From contig JAHZAR010000032.1 in the NCBI GenBank assembly GCA_019423835.1, positions 10,619-25,731 on the forward strand: a stretch of DNA of 15,113 nucleotides, in the 5' to 3' direction. The DNA comes from Clostridiales bacterium. GTDB taxonomy: Bacteria > Bacillota > Clostridia > Lachnospirales > Lachnospiraceae. Made by a program: the position numbers and the translations under genes. The notes under the pieces were generated by a model. That model saw nothing but the letters and a program-made list of their open reading frames with translations. It ran no database searches and was not told the DNA's origin. Positions 1 through 7,421 of this stretch are shown here, piece after piece; within the stretch, counting starts at the first letter, position 1, and every line of letters starts with the position of its first letter.

Positions 1-1229
1 TCCGGGCCGCTTTCCCCTTCAGACAGCGCAGCCGGACGGTCCGTCCTCAGCTCTTTTGTGCTCTGACTTTCTGCAGCCTCTTGTTCATATTCCATATCCT
101 TTTTCTCAGTATTCCTCATCAGGACCCTGGTATACGCCTGAAATGCATTGGGAAGGGGATATTTTTCAAAAATATCCTCCACCCTCTCCATGGGATAGAG
201 CCCCGGCATCTCTCTCTTTATCATAACACGGAACCCTGTCATATGCCACTCCACATGGGAGAAGATGTGGACAGACTCTGCCAGAGGTTCTATGGAGCAG
301 ATATTTTCCCGGTCAATTCCCAGAGCTTCCGGAATTTCCTGTTCCCTCAGATGGCCCGGCAGATTGGGAAACTCATAGAGGGATGCCAGGAGCCCGCTGG
401 CGTTCCGCTTCCTGATGGCAGCCTTATCCTCACACTCGATGAGGAATACTGTCTTTTCCTCCCTGCGCCTCTCTTTTTTCCCTGATTTTACCGGAATTTC
501 AGAGATGGTCCCGTTCCGCCTGGCCAGGCACAGAGTTTTAAACGGACACTGGACGCACAGAGGCTCTCCTGCCGGAATGCACACGAGTGCTCCCAGCTCG
601 ATCAGGGCCTGATTAAAATCCCCCGGCCGCTCCCTGGGGATTATCTCTCTTATCTCCTGTTCCATCTGCTTTTTTGCAGACTGTTTTCCAATATCCTCCC
701 GGCTCTCGAGCAGTCTGGAGATGACTCGGAGAACATTACCGTCCACAGCCGGCTCCGCTATCTGAAAGGCAATGGATGCGATTGCCCCCGCCGTGTAGCT
801 CCCAATTCCGGGAAGCTTCATAAGCGCCTCATAGGAAGCAGGCAGTTTGCCGCCGTACTCCTCCACACAGACCAGGGCCGCCTTCTTCAGATTCCTAGCC
901 CTGTTATAGTATCCAAGCCCTTCCCAGAGCTTCAGGAGCGTTTCCTCCTCTGCCTCCGCCAGCGCCCTCACATCCGGCAGAGCCTCCATAAAACGGGCAA
1001 AGTACGGCTTTACCGCCTCCACCCTTGTCTGCTGCAGCATGATCTCCGAGATCCAGACACGGTAAGGCTCCGGTTCCTCCCGCCACGGAAGCACCCGGCG
1101 GTTTTCGTGGTACCATAAAAGGAGGGGCTTCCTCACGGCCATCAGGCGCTCCCGCCGGCTCATGGGGTATCCCTCTCTCTCCACAGTCACAAGCCTGTCA
1201 TACAGGCGCTTTACATACTGATTTTCCAT
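1..1229 (-). CDS. mutY: A/G-specific adenine glycosylase MutY (partial, 3' end outside window)
   Basis: MutY removes adenine mispaired with 8-oxoguanine or guanine (base excision repair, GO system). 409 codons are open to the left edge with no stop. Visible in order: the catalytic-helix motif WISEIMLQQT with Glu at about residue 62; the helix-hairpin-helix LPGIGSYTAGA (139-149); the catalytic Asp in PAVDGNVLRV (about 163); an iron-sulfur cluster ligand set of Cys 217, 225, 228 and 234 (C-X7-C-X2-C-X5-C); and a C-terminal NUDIX-like domain with the 8-oxoG-recognition FSH loop (HIFSHVEWH, about 321-329). ATG at 1229 follows GGAGGAAGA, a strong ribosome site, and no better upstream start is seen. 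The normal MutY end seems reached near residue 370; a charged, Glu/Ser-rich tail continues past the edge. Same strand as birA, but a hairpin terminator lies between them. Confidence 0.96.
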   Translation of the reverse strand, partial: MENQYVKRLYDRLVTVEREGYPMSRRERLMAVRKPLLLWYHENRRVLPWREEPEPYRVWISEIMLQQTRVEAVKPYFARFMEALPDVRALAEAEEETLLKLWEGLGYYNRARNLKKAALVCVEEYGGKLPASYEALMKLPGIGSYTAGAIASIAFQIAEPAVDGNVLRVISRLLESREDIGKQSAKKQMEQEIREIIPRERPGDFNQALIELGALVCIPAGEPLCVQCPFKTLCLARRNGTISEIPVKSGKKERRREEKTVFLIECEDKAAIRKRNASGLLASLYEFPNLPGHLREQEIPEALGIDRENICSIEPLAESVHIFSHVEWHMTGFRVMIKREMPGLYPMERVEDIFEKYPLPNAFQAYTRVLMRNTEKKDMEYEQEAAESQSTKELRTDRPAALSEGESGP

Positions 1230-1250
1230 TCTTCCTCCTGCCTGTCGGCC

Positions 1251-1286
1251 TACTGTCCTGCCTCATACTTACTGTCCTTCCTCATA
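1251..1286. repeat. Short direct repeat between mutY and birA
   Basis: TACTGTCCTGCCTCATA at 1251-1267 recurs as TACTGTCCTTCCTCATA at 1270-1286: 17 bp with one mismatch and a 2-bp spacer. It lies just upstream of the mutY ribosome site. It is probably a local slippage duplication; no function is evident. Confidence 0.6.
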
Positions 1287-1320
1287 AAAGAGGGGATGCG
1301 TATAATGACTGCACATCCCC
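1284..1320 (-). terminator. Probable intrinsic terminator after birA
   Basis: Read on the minus strand, GGGGATG (1320-1314) pairs with CATCCCC (1298-1292) across a 15-nt loop, followed by TCTTTTAT. It sits about 35 nt after the birA stop and upstream of mutY. The long loop and short T-run make it weak, so read-through into mutY is possible. Confidence 0.5.
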
Positions 1321-1354
1321 AATCCTTCATTTATATCTGCTGTATGGCACAGGC

Positions 1355-2335
1355 CTAGACATAGCCGTAAATTCCTCTGACAGAAACCTCTCCGGAGAGC
1401 ACCCGCCTCACGGTCCTGTCCTCCATCTCAACCAGGAGCTCCCCCTCCCTGTCAATGCCGATAGCCGTCCCGCTGTACTCGCCTGCCGGATCCAGCACCC
1501 GCACTGTGCGCCCGCAGTTTGCCAGCTTTCCGTTGTATTCTTCCAGAAGTCCGCTCATATCAGCAGTTTTCATAAATATCTCATAATATCTCTCAAAGGC
1601 TGCCATCACGGCGCTGATCAGAAGGCTTCTCTTCGTCTTTTTTCCTGTCTCTGTAAAAATAGAGGCCGCCACTTCCCGGATCTCCTCCGGGAATTCTTCT
1701 CTGTTCACATTGATTCCAATTCCCACTGCCACGTAGTTGATACAGTCGGGATCGGCACTCATCTCTGTCAGAATGCCGCAGACCTTCTTTCCGCCCATCA
1801 CAATATCATTGGGCCATTTGATCAGAGAGCTGGCTCCCGTGCACTCTTTGATTCCCCCTGCCACTGCCAGGGCTGCCACCAGTGTCAGCATGGATGCATG
1901 GACAGGAGCCATCTCTGGTCTCAGAATCAGAGTCATAAAGATACCGGTTCCCCGCGGAGAATCCCAGACTCTTCCCCTCCTCCCCTTTCCTCCTGTCTGC
2001 CTTTCTGAGACCACCAGGGTTCCGTGCGCCGCCCCATTCTCAGCCTCTTTCTTGGCAGCCGTATTGGTGGAATCCACCTCATCCAGATAGAGGATTTCCC
2101 TTCCGGCCCAGGAACCGCGTATGCTGCTGAGTATCTCTGCCCGGCTCAGAATATCGCCTGCCGTTTTCAGCCTGTAGCCTCTGTTTCTCACGGCCTCGAT
2201 CTCATATCCCTCCGCCTCCAGCTGCCTGACTACCTTCCAGACTGCTGTCCGCGAAACCTGAAACCGTTCACACAGCTCCTGGCCGGAAATATAGCCGTCT
2301 GCTTCTTTTAAATATCTGAGAATCTCTGTTTTCAT
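1355..2335 (-). CDS. birA: Bifunctional biotin-protein ligase / biotin operon repressor BirA
   Basis: Attaches biotin to the lysine of biotin carboxyl carrier domains through biotinyl-5'-AMP; the form with an N-terminal HTH also represses biotin genes. The 326 residues show a winged helix at 1-56 (QELCERFQVSRTAVWKVV), the ligase ATP/biotin loop GGKGRRGRVW (115-124), the KWPNDIV motif (173-179) with the following GGKKVCGIL lysine, GIGINVN (205-211), and a small C-terminal SH3-like domain from about 275. Length is normal for the bifunctional class. ATG at 2335 has only a weak G-rich ribosome site, and the upstream gene stops 6 nt before it, so translational coupling is likely. No biotin synthesis or transport gene lies in the window, so any repressor target is elsewhere. 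Confidence 0.96.
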   Translation of the reverse strand: MKTEILRYLKEADGYISGQELCERFQVSRTAVWKVVRQLEAEGYEIEAVRNRGYRLKTAGDILSRAEILSSIRGSWAGREILYLDEVDSTNTAAKKEAENGAAHGTLVVSERQTGGKGRRGRVWDSPRGTGIFMTLILRPEMAPVHASMLTLVAALAVAGGIKECTGASSLIKWPNDIVMGGKKVCGILTEMSADPDCINYVAVGIGINVNREEFPEEIREVAASIFTETGKKTKRSLLISAVMAAFERYYEIFMKTADMSGLLEEYNGKLANCGRTVRVLDPAGEYSGTAIGIDREGELLVEMEDRTVRRVLSGEVSVRGIYGYV

Positions 2336-2341
2336 TTCTAT

Positions 2342-2650
2342 CTACCCCCAAAGGATGGATGCCGCACTCAGCACTGCCATCAGAAAGAGGGCTGCGGACA
2401 CGATAAAAAGCAGGATTTCCGGGATACACCATTTCCTTCCTGCTGTCCGCCTGTCTGTTCTGCCAATGGCATTGGAAAGGCAAAGTCCGGCTCCCAGCAG
2501 GAAGATAACCGGAAAAACCGCCCGGTTTGCATCCGGATTCAAAAATACGAGGACAGAGAGAATCACAATGGCAATTCCCACTCCAGTATCAGTCATGTCC
2601 TTTCCAAATGTGGATCTCCTCTTTTCCTTCTGCCTCTCTGTCATAAGCAC
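2342..2650 (-). CDS. Small three-helix membrane protein of unknown function
   Basis: A 102-residue protein I do not recognise. It has a basic N-terminus (residues 4-18, rich in Lys/Arg), then hydrophobic helices at about 23-41, 44-60 and 78-100 with a basic loop TDRRTAGRK before the third. It ends 6 nt before birA and is first after a consensus promoter, so it is probably transcribed with birA. The start is GTG at 2650 (AGGAG 6 nt upstream) or the in-frame ATG at 2644; spacing slightly favours GTG. The clear promoter, ribosome site and coupling to birA argue that it is real. Function cannot be read from the sequence. Confidence 0.8.
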   Translation of the reverse strand: MLMTERQKEKRRSTFGKDMTDTGVGIAIVILSVLVFLNPDANRAVFPVIFLLGAGLCLSNAIGRTDRRTAGRKWCIPEILLFIVSAALFLMAVLSAASILWG

Positions 2651-2713
2651 ATTACACTCCTAACATCACAGCTGTCATCGCCTCTGCGGCATCAATTTTT
2701 CAAATTCCTCTCT

Positions 2714-2742
2714 ATTTTACCTGAATGTTCCACGATTGTCAA
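2714..2742 (-). promoter_or_regulatory. Sigma-A promoter for the small membrane protein-birA transcript
   Basis: On the minus strand, TTGACA (2742-2737), a 17-bp spacer, then TAAAAT (2719-2714). The -35 is perfect, the -10 has 5 of 6 consensus bases and the spacing is ideal. It lies about 64 bp upstream of the GTG at 2650. Confidence 0.8.
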
Positions 2743-2901
2743 AAGTTCTGCAATCATCAGCCGGACATTTTTTATAACGGTTTCCGGGCAAAGGATTCAC
2801 AGCCTCTGTCATACGGCCTGTCCCTGCGGCATATATTTTTATATGTCACACAGGTGTGCAGCCAGCAGAAGCTGTCCGTCAGAATTTTCAGGGGGTATTT
2901 T

Positions 2902-3048
2902 ATGATTATTCATCCTTTTTTCGGAGCCATGATGAGATACAGAATTGTCCAGAACGCGGCAGAAGCCTACTACCGGTATAAAATGAAACGCCCCTGCTTT
3001 ATCATGGAGCAGAACCACCGGTGGACGCTGGTGACAATTGAGCGGTAG
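2902..3048 (+). CDS. Possible small protein (48 residues), unknown function
   Basis: ATG at 2902 follows AGGGGG with a 6-nt gap and opens a 48-residue frame (MIIHPFFGAMMRYRIV...), basic and aromatic, ending LVTIER. The same frame is open upstream to 2725, but without another ribosome site. A strong bidirectional hairpin terminator starts 30 nt after its stop, which suggests a real plus-strand transcript. I recognise no domain. The 160 bp upstream holds an AT-rich dyad CATATA-TTTT-TATATG but no convincing -35/-10 pair. It could be a real short gene or part of a non-coding transcript. Confidence 0.4.
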   Translation: MIIHPFFGAMMRYRIVQNAAEAYYRYKMKRPCFIMEQNHRWTLVTIER

Positions 3049-3072
3049 GCAGACGGCCTGTTCTGCACAGCA

Positions 3073-3112
3073 GAAAAGGGCAGAGGCTCCGTTTCGGCCT
3101 CTGCCCTTCTTC
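3073..3112. terminator. Bidirectional intrinsic terminator
   Basis: GGGCAGAGGC (3078-3087) pairs perfectly with GCCTCTGCCC (3097-3106) around a 9-nt loop. On the plus strand TTCTTCC follows; on the minus strand TTTTCTG follows. It lies between the possible plus-strand small gene ending at 3048 and the minus-strand SPFH gene ending at 3150. Confidence 0.85.
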
Positions 3113-3149
3113 CCACTCTATCCGTTCTGTCTCCGTTTCTTTTTTTTCT

Positions 3150-4088
3150 CTACTTTTCCGGATTCTCGTCCTTCGCTCCAACCTCCGCCAGAGATTTCAC
3201 AAGTCCGGCGATTCCCTGAATCTCTGACGGAATAATAATCTTGGTGGCCTTTCCGTCAGCGGCCTTGGCAAATGCTTCCAGACTCTTTAACTGAAGTACC
3301 GCATTGTCGGCGCCCGCTTCCTTGATGAAGCGGATACCGTCTGCATTAGCCTGCTGTACCTTCAGGATAGCCTCGGCACGTCCCTCGGCCTCCTTGATCA
3401 TCTTCTGTTTTTCAGCCTCAGCGCGCAGGATGGCAGCCTCCTTCTCAGCCTCTGCCTCCAGAATGACAGACTCCTTCTGTCCCTCTGCCACAAGGATGGT
3501 CGATTTTTTCTCACCCTCTGCCCTTAGGATGGCCTCTCGTCTTTCCCTCTCCGCCTTCATCTGCTTCTCCATGGCATCCTGAATGGCCGCCGGAGGAATG
3601 ATATTCTTCAGCTCTACGCGGTTTACCTTGATCCCCCAGGGATCTGTGGCCACATCGAGGGCCGCCCTCATCTTTGTGTTGATGGTCTCTCTGGAGGTAA
3701 GCGTCTGGTCAAGCTCCAGATCACCGATAATGTTTCTGAGCGTCGTGGCGGTCAGATTTTCAATCGCCATGATAGGATTCTCCACACCATAGGCAAACAG
3801 CTTCGGATCTGTGATCTGGAAGAATACGACCGTGTCAATCTTCATGGTTACATTATCCTTCGTGATAACCGGCTGCGGTGCGAAATCTACCACCTGCTCC
3901 TTCAGAACTACTCTCTTGGCCACATGATCAATGAACGGCACTCGGAAATGCACGCCCACGGACCAGGTCGCCAGATAGGCTCCCAGTCTCTCCACAACAA
4001 GGGCCTGAGCCTGCGGCACGATTTTGATACAGGAAAAAAGTATCAAAAGTACAATGACCACAAGAATAATAAAAGCAATAAATGGCAT
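3150..4088 (-). CDS. SPFH/band-7 (stomatin/slipin, QmcA-like) membrane protein
   Basis: A prokaryotic stomatin homologue. Such proteins oligomerise in the membrane as ring- or cage-like scaffolds and usually pair with an NfeD partner. The 312 residues show an N-terminal membrane helix (2-20), the SPFH/band-7 domain (about 24-175; motifs VVERLGAY, GVHFRVPFID, KDNVTM, DPWGIKVNRVELKNI) and a long charged coiled coil (170-245). The coiled coil holds four exact 11-residue repeats at 187-230, each beginning I-L and containing AE-EK-like residues. A hydrophobic C-terminal segment (IIIPSEIQGIAGLVKSL) follows. The start is ATG 4088, one base after the nfeD stop, with AAGGAGG inside the end of nfeD. 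The nfeD-stomatin order is the classic operon. Not distinguishable here from HflK/HflC by function, but length and partner fit slipin/QmcA. Confidence 0.93.
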   Translation of the reverse strand: MPFIAFIILVVIVLLILFSCIKIVPQAQALVVERLGAYLATWSVGVHFRVPFIDHVAKRVVLKEQVVDFAPQPVITKDNVTMKIDTVVFFQITDPKLFAYGVENPIMAIENLTATTLRNIIGDLELDQTLTSRETINTKMRAALDVATDPWGIKVNRVELKNIIPPAAIQDAMEKQMKAERERREAILRAEGEKKSTILVAEGQKESVILEAEAEKEAAILRAEAEKQKMIKEAEGRAEAILKVQQANADGIRFIKEAGADNAVLQLKSLEAFAKAADGKATKIIIPSEIQGIAGLVKSLAEVGAKDENPEK

Positions 4089-4089
4089 A

Positions 4090-4527
4090 CTACTGTTCCT
4101 CCTTGACTTTCCTCACCATCAGTTTGACTCCCTGAATCTCTGTGATCTCAACCAGAGCGCCCTTCTCAATGGGGCTTCCGTCCGCCGAGCGGGCCGTCCA
4201 CTCCTGCCCCTCCACCACGGCTGCCCCTGCGGCACGGTCATTATCCACAGCCTCCGTGATTCTGGCCTTCTTTCCGACGAGCCCTTCCACGTTCGTCTTG
4301 ACAGTATTTTTATTGATATACCGCACGGCCAGGGGTCTTGTAAAGATAAGGAGCACACAGGAAACAATAAAAAACACAGCTACCTGTCCGTATCTTCCCA
4401 TTCCTGTAAAGGTCAGAAAAAACGAAACGAGCGCTCCTATGGCAAACCAGATCGTGCAGAGATTCAGCGTCGCTGCCTCAATTCCTATCAAAATTACAAA
4501 AGCTGCCAGCCATACTACCCATTCCAT
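4090..4527 (-). CDS. NfeD-like membrane protein (short form)
   Basis: The usual operon partner of SPFH proteins, thought to bind or cap the stomatin assembly. The 145 residues have hydrophobic helices at about 3-22, 25-42 and 47-64, then a cytoplasmic OB-fold domain from about 80 with the family signature VGKKARITEAV and the GxEWxAR motif (GQEWTARS, 107-114), ending in a lysine-rich tail. There is no protease domain, so it is the short NfeD class. ATG 4527 follows AGGAGGGAG, and a sigma-A promoter lies 60-90 bp upstream. It is first in a two-gene operon. Confidence 0.92.
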   Translation of the reverse strand: MEWVVWLAAFVILIGIEAATLNLCTIWFAIGALVSFFLTFTGMGRYGQVAVFFIVSCVLLIFTRPLAVRYINKNTVKTNVEGLVGKKARITEAVDNDRAAGAAVVEGQEWTARSADGSPIEKGALVEITEIQGVKLMVRKVKEEQ

Positions 4528-4586
4528 AAATTCTCCCTCCTCTCTGGCTAATCTTATGAACCGGGTTCTCCCTGTATGTATGAGCT

Positions 4587-4615
4587 AGTATATCTTATTT
4601 TCAGACATGTTTCAA
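4587..4615 (-). promoter_or_regulatory. Sigma-A promoter for the nfeD-stomatin operon
   Basis: On the minus strand, TTGAAA (4615-4610), 17-bp spacer, TATACT (4592-4587): 5 of 6 matches in each hexamer with ideal spacing, placed 60-90 bp before the nfeD start. Confidence 0.75.
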
Positions 4616-4641
4616 GCTTTGTTCAAAATATTTAAGAAATT

Positions 4642-4656
4642 TGTCAACATTTGACA
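4642..4656. promoter_or_regulatory. Perfect palindrome TGTCAA-CAT-TTGACA upstream of nfeD
   Basis: A 6-bp perfect inverted repeat with a 3-bp centre, in AT-rich DNA between the end of the RNA methyltransferase gene and the nfeD promoter (its -35 is about 27 bp away). It could be an operator for nfeD or, as RNA from the minus strand (followed by AATTTCTT), a feeble terminator. Either role is inferred. Confidence 0.35.
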
Positions 4657-4671
4657 TAATTGTTCCATCTT

Positions 4672-5496
4672 CTAATTGCACCTGTTCCTTCTCTGCCTTG
4701 CCGTCTCATACATCAGGATTGAGGCCGCTACCGCTGCGTTCAGGGATTCCACCTTACCCAGCATGGGAATTTTAATATAGGCATCGGCCAGCTCTGCTGC
4801 CGCCTCGCTCAGCCCATTCGCCTCATTTCCGATAAGGAAGCCCGTACTCCCGGCATAATCCTCCTGGTCATAGCGTTTCTTCCCCTTGAGATGGGCCGCA
4901 TACAGACGGCCCCCCGCCCCCTTGATACTCCTGATGGCACCGGCCAGATCCTCCACATAGACAAAGGGAACCCGGTAAATAGAGCCCATCGTGGAGCGGA
5001 TCACCTTGGGATTATAAATATCCGCTGTCGTGCTGTTCATGATCACACCAGTAACTCCGGCTCCCTCCCCGGCCCGCAGAATCGTTCCCAGATTTCCGGG
5101 ATCCTGAAGTGTTTCCAGGATTATAAGCTGAGCAGGAGCCTGTTCCCGCCGCCCTTTGCTTTCCGCTGCTTTCTCCCCCAGAATATCTGAGAGCTCATAG
5201 GAAAACTGTCTGCACAGAGCGAGAATGCCCTGGGGCGTCTGAGTGTCGGCCATCGCCTTCATCACCTCATCGGTCACCGTCTCATAGCGGCAGCCGGCAA
5301 GCAGGCGGTCCGCCCCCTCGCCCTGCTGTCTTAAAAAGCTCTCTGCCACATAGGTGCGGTAAAGCCTCTCTTTCGGGAGCTCCGCGAACATCTTCTCTCC
5401 CTCGACAATGAACAGCCCGCTCTCCCTTCTGGCCTTCGCCCTTTTGGCAATAGCCGATACCTGCTTCACCTGAGAATTTGATGTGCTGGTTATCAT
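4672..5496 (-). CDS. TrmH/SpoU-family RNA 2'-O-ribose methyltransferase
   Basis: A SPOUT (trefoil-knot) methyltransferase that puts a methyl group from S-adenosylmethionine on a ribose 2'-OH of rRNA or tRNA. The 274 residues hold an N-terminal substrate-binding domain (ITSTSNSQVKQVSAI, then FIVEGEKMF at about 29-37) and the three SpoU motifs: LQDPGNLGTILR (130-141), FLIGNEANGLS (220-230) and KVESLNAAVAASILMYE (248-264). The frame is open to 5559, but ATG 5496 is the better start: GGAGGTGCACTT precedes it, family members start here, and the extra 21 residues are Gly/Arg-rich noise. It overlaps the nadE stop as ATGA, so translation is coupled. The exact RNA target cannot be told; RlmB- and TsnR-like homologues look alike. 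Confidence 0.92.
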   Translation of the reverse strand: MITSTSNSQVKQVSAIAKRAKARRESGLFIVEGEKMFAELPKERLYRTYVAESFLRQQGEGADRLLAGCRYETVTDEVMKAMADTQTPQGILALCRQFSYELSDILGEKAAESKGRREQAPAQLIILETLQDPGNLGTILRAGEGAGVTGVIMNSTTADIYNPKVIRSTMGSIYRVPFVYVEDLAGAIRSIKGAGGRLYAAHLKGKKRYDQEDYAGSTGFLIGNEANGLSEAAAELADAYIKIPMLGKVESLNAAVAASILMYETARQRRNRCN

Positions 5497-6470
5497 AAGT
5501 GCACCTCCGCACCGTCCTGCTCCTCCCTGCTCTCGAGTTCCTCTACCTCTTCCAGCCACAGGCGGCTCACCGCATCGCTCGGCATCCTCAGATCGCCCCG
5601 TGGCGAAACTGCGGCAGAGCCTACCTTGGGGCCATCCGGCAGACAGGATCGCTTAAACTGCTGATTGAAGAATCTCCGGTAAAATACCCTGAGCCATTTG
5701 AGAATGGTTTTTCTGTCATAGGCTCCGTCAAAAGCAAAGACAGCCAGTCGGAAAATCTTTCCGGGATGGTACCCATATCTGAGAATGTAGTAGAGGAAGA
5801 AGTCATGGAGCTCATAGGGGCCTACCAGATCCTCTGTCTTCTGGGCAATGGTTCCGTTGTCCTCCGGCGGAAGCAGCTCCGGGCTCACCGGAGTGTCGAG
5901 AATGTCGAGGAGCACGCTTTTAAGCTCCTCCTCCCCGCAGGTGTCAGCAAAGTATCTCACCAGATGGCGCACCAGCGTCTTTGGCACGGAGGCGTTGACG
6001 CCGTACATGGACATGTGATCTCCATTGTAGGTGGCCCAGCCCAGTGCCAGCTCTGACATGTCACCTGTGCCGATGACCATCCCTCCGGCCTGGTTTGCAA
6101 TGTCCATGAGCACCTGCGTCCTCTCTCTGGCCTGGGAATTTTCATAGGTCACATCGTGGACAGAGGGGTCGTGCTTAATATCCCGGAAATGGGTATTAAC
6201 TGCATCGCGGATATCCACCTCCATCAGTGTTGCCCCCAGTTTTTCCGTCAGAAGGCAGGCATTCTTGTAGGTGCGGTCTGTGGTTCCGAAGCAGGGCATG
6301 GTAACGGAGTAAATCTGGCTTCTGGGAATCCCTGCCATGTCAAAGGCCTTCACGGTCACCAGCAGGGCCAGAGTGGAATCAAGTCCGCCGGATATTCCCA
6401 CCACGGCATTTCGGCAGTGGGTATGAACCAGCCAGACTTTCATAGCCAGAATCCCGTGATTCCCGGCCAT
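5493..6470 (-). CDS. nadE: NAD+ synthetase, C-terminal synthetase half (nadE broken by frameshift)
   Basis: ATP-dependent amidation of nicotinic acid adenine dinucleotide to NAD+. This frame carries the N-type ATP pyrophosphatase loop GISGGLDST (25-33), MPCFGTTDRTY, YENSQARERTQVLMDIAN, IGTGDMSELALGWATYNGDHMSMYG and the C-terminal SCLPDGPKVGS...SPRGDLRMPSDA block, all well kept. It is in the +1 frame relative to the amidase half, and the two frames overlap at 6379-6518. The conserved linker expected between halves (a PFVP...R..RCEEI-like stretch) is absent. ATG 6470 has a modest GGGGGAAGG ahead of it and could allow separate translation of a 325-residue ammonia-dependent synthetase. The stop overlaps the next gene's ATG. 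It may be a split working pair or a decaying gene. Confidence 0.85.
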   Translation of the reverse strand: MAGNHGILAMKVWLVHTHCRNAVVGISGGLDSTLALLVTVKAFDMAGIPRSQIYSVTMPCFGTTDRTYKNACLLTEKLGATLMEVDIRDAVNTHFRDIKHDPSVHDVTYENSQARERTQVLMDIANQAGGMVIGTGDMSELALGWATYNGDHMSMYGVNASVPKTLVRHLVRYFADTCGEEELKSVLLDILDTPVSPELLPPEDNGTIAQKTEDLVGPYELHDFFLYYILRYGYHPGKIFRLAVFAFDGAYDRKTILKWLRVFYRRFFNQQFKRSCLPDGPKVGSAAVSPRGDLRMPSDAVSRLWLEEVEELESREEQDGAEVHL

Positions 6471-7392
6471 TTTCCTTCCCCCACGTTCTTTCCTCCTCAG
6501 GATCCAGCTCGAACTCAACGAAAAGGTAGTCCTCCCTGCCCTCGGTCTGGTAGGTTGTCATCCTCCTGCGCTCGCATTCCAGCCGCTCCAGATCAATATC
6601 CGCATAGATGGTCTCATTCTCAAACCGCCTGGACTCCCGCAGGATATTTCCATTTTCCGCGATTATGTTCTGTCCTCCGAATACCAGATCCTGGGTGGAC
6701 TCTCCTTCCCCTGCATTGGCATAGACATAGGCGCACAGAAGCCTTGCAGACTGGCCGGAAATCAGGCTTCTCCTGTAATCGGCCTTTCCCGTGGTCTCAT
6801 CACTGGCAGAACAGTTCACAATCACCGTGGCCCCTGCCGCCGCATGGGCAATGCTCGGCGGGTTCAGAACCCAGACATCCTCGCAGATTTCAGCTCCCAC
6901 TGCCAGATTTTCCACATTTCTGCAGGAGAAAATAATCTTTGTTCCAAGAGGAACCTGCTGACCGTCAAATTCCACTGTCACTGTACCGAACTCCCAGGGG
7001 TTAAAATGGCGTCTCTCATAAAATTCAGAGTAATTGGGAATCCAGATTTTTGGCACAAGGCCCAGGATGCGGCCGTTCTGGATGGCTGCTGCCACATTGT
7101 AGAGCTTATTGTTATATTCCCAGGGAAGTCCCACAAAAACCAGCATGTCACTTCCGGCAGTAAACGCGGTGAGAGCCTTCAGCTCTCTCTTTACAGCCGT
7201 CAGAAGAGGCTTCTGAATGAACAGATCCCCACAGGTGTAGGCAGTCAGACAGAGCTCAGGGAATACCATAATCTTGGCCTTCTTTTTCCTTCCCTCTCCG
7301 ATCAGCCGGCAGATCTCCTCCCTGTTGAACTGCACATCAGCTACCTTTACCTCAGGAGTGGCTGCAGCCACCCGCAAAAATCCATCTCTCAT
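6379..7392 (-). CDS. nadE: NAD+ synthetase, N-terminal glutamine amidohydrolase half (nadE broken by frameshift)
   Basis: The nitrilase-fold glutaminase domain that feeds ammonia to NAD synthetase. Catalytic triad candidates are present: Glu in FPELCLTAY (about 46), Lys in LVPKIWIPNY (about 115) and Cys in GAEICEDVW (about 170), near the numbering of the M. tuberculosis enzyme (E52, K121, C176). Homology runs to FVEFELDPEE (about 300); the next 37 residues are out of frame and end at 6379. Two starts are possible: ATG 7392 (AAGGAG 8 nt upstream, and homologues begin M-DGF-RVAAATP) or ATG 7425 (GGGAGG upstream, overlapping the MATE stop as ATGA). I prefer 7392. In a normal gene this domain would run straight into the synthetase domain to give about 640 residues. 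Confidence 0.85.
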   Translation of the reverse strand: MRDGFLRVAAATPEVKVADVQFNREEICRLIGEGRKKKAKIMVFPELCLTAYTCGDLFIQKPLLTAVKRELKALTAFTAGSDMLVFVGLPWEYNNKLYNVAAAIQNGRILGLVPKIWIPNYSEFYERRHFNPWEFGTVTVEFDGQQVPLGTKIIFSCRNVENLAVGAEICEDVWVLNPPSIAHAAAGATVIVNCSASDETTGKADYRRSLISGQSARLLCAYVYANAGEGESTQDLVFGGQNIIAENGNILRESRRFENETIYADIDLERLECERRRMTTYQTEGREDYLFVEFELDPEEERTWGKENGRESRDSGYESLAGSYPLPKCRGGNIRRT

Positions 7393-7421
7393 TGTGTAAT
7401 CTCCTTGTCTTGCTCCTTTTT

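Noticed and set aside
81..612. Plus-strand frames opposite mutY
   Set aside because: Shadows of mutY, whose minus-strand frame carries the FSH loop and cysteine cluster across the same bases.
5497..5559. 21-residue N-terminal extension of the RNA methyltransferase
   Set aside because: Gly/Arg-rich, overlaps nadE in another frame, while ATG 5496 has GGAGG and the family's normal N-terminus.
6379..6518. Programmed ribosomal frameshift in nadE
   Set aside because: The needed shift is +1 and I see no slippery site or stop-codon pause of a known type; the linker is also shortened, which fits a deletion better.
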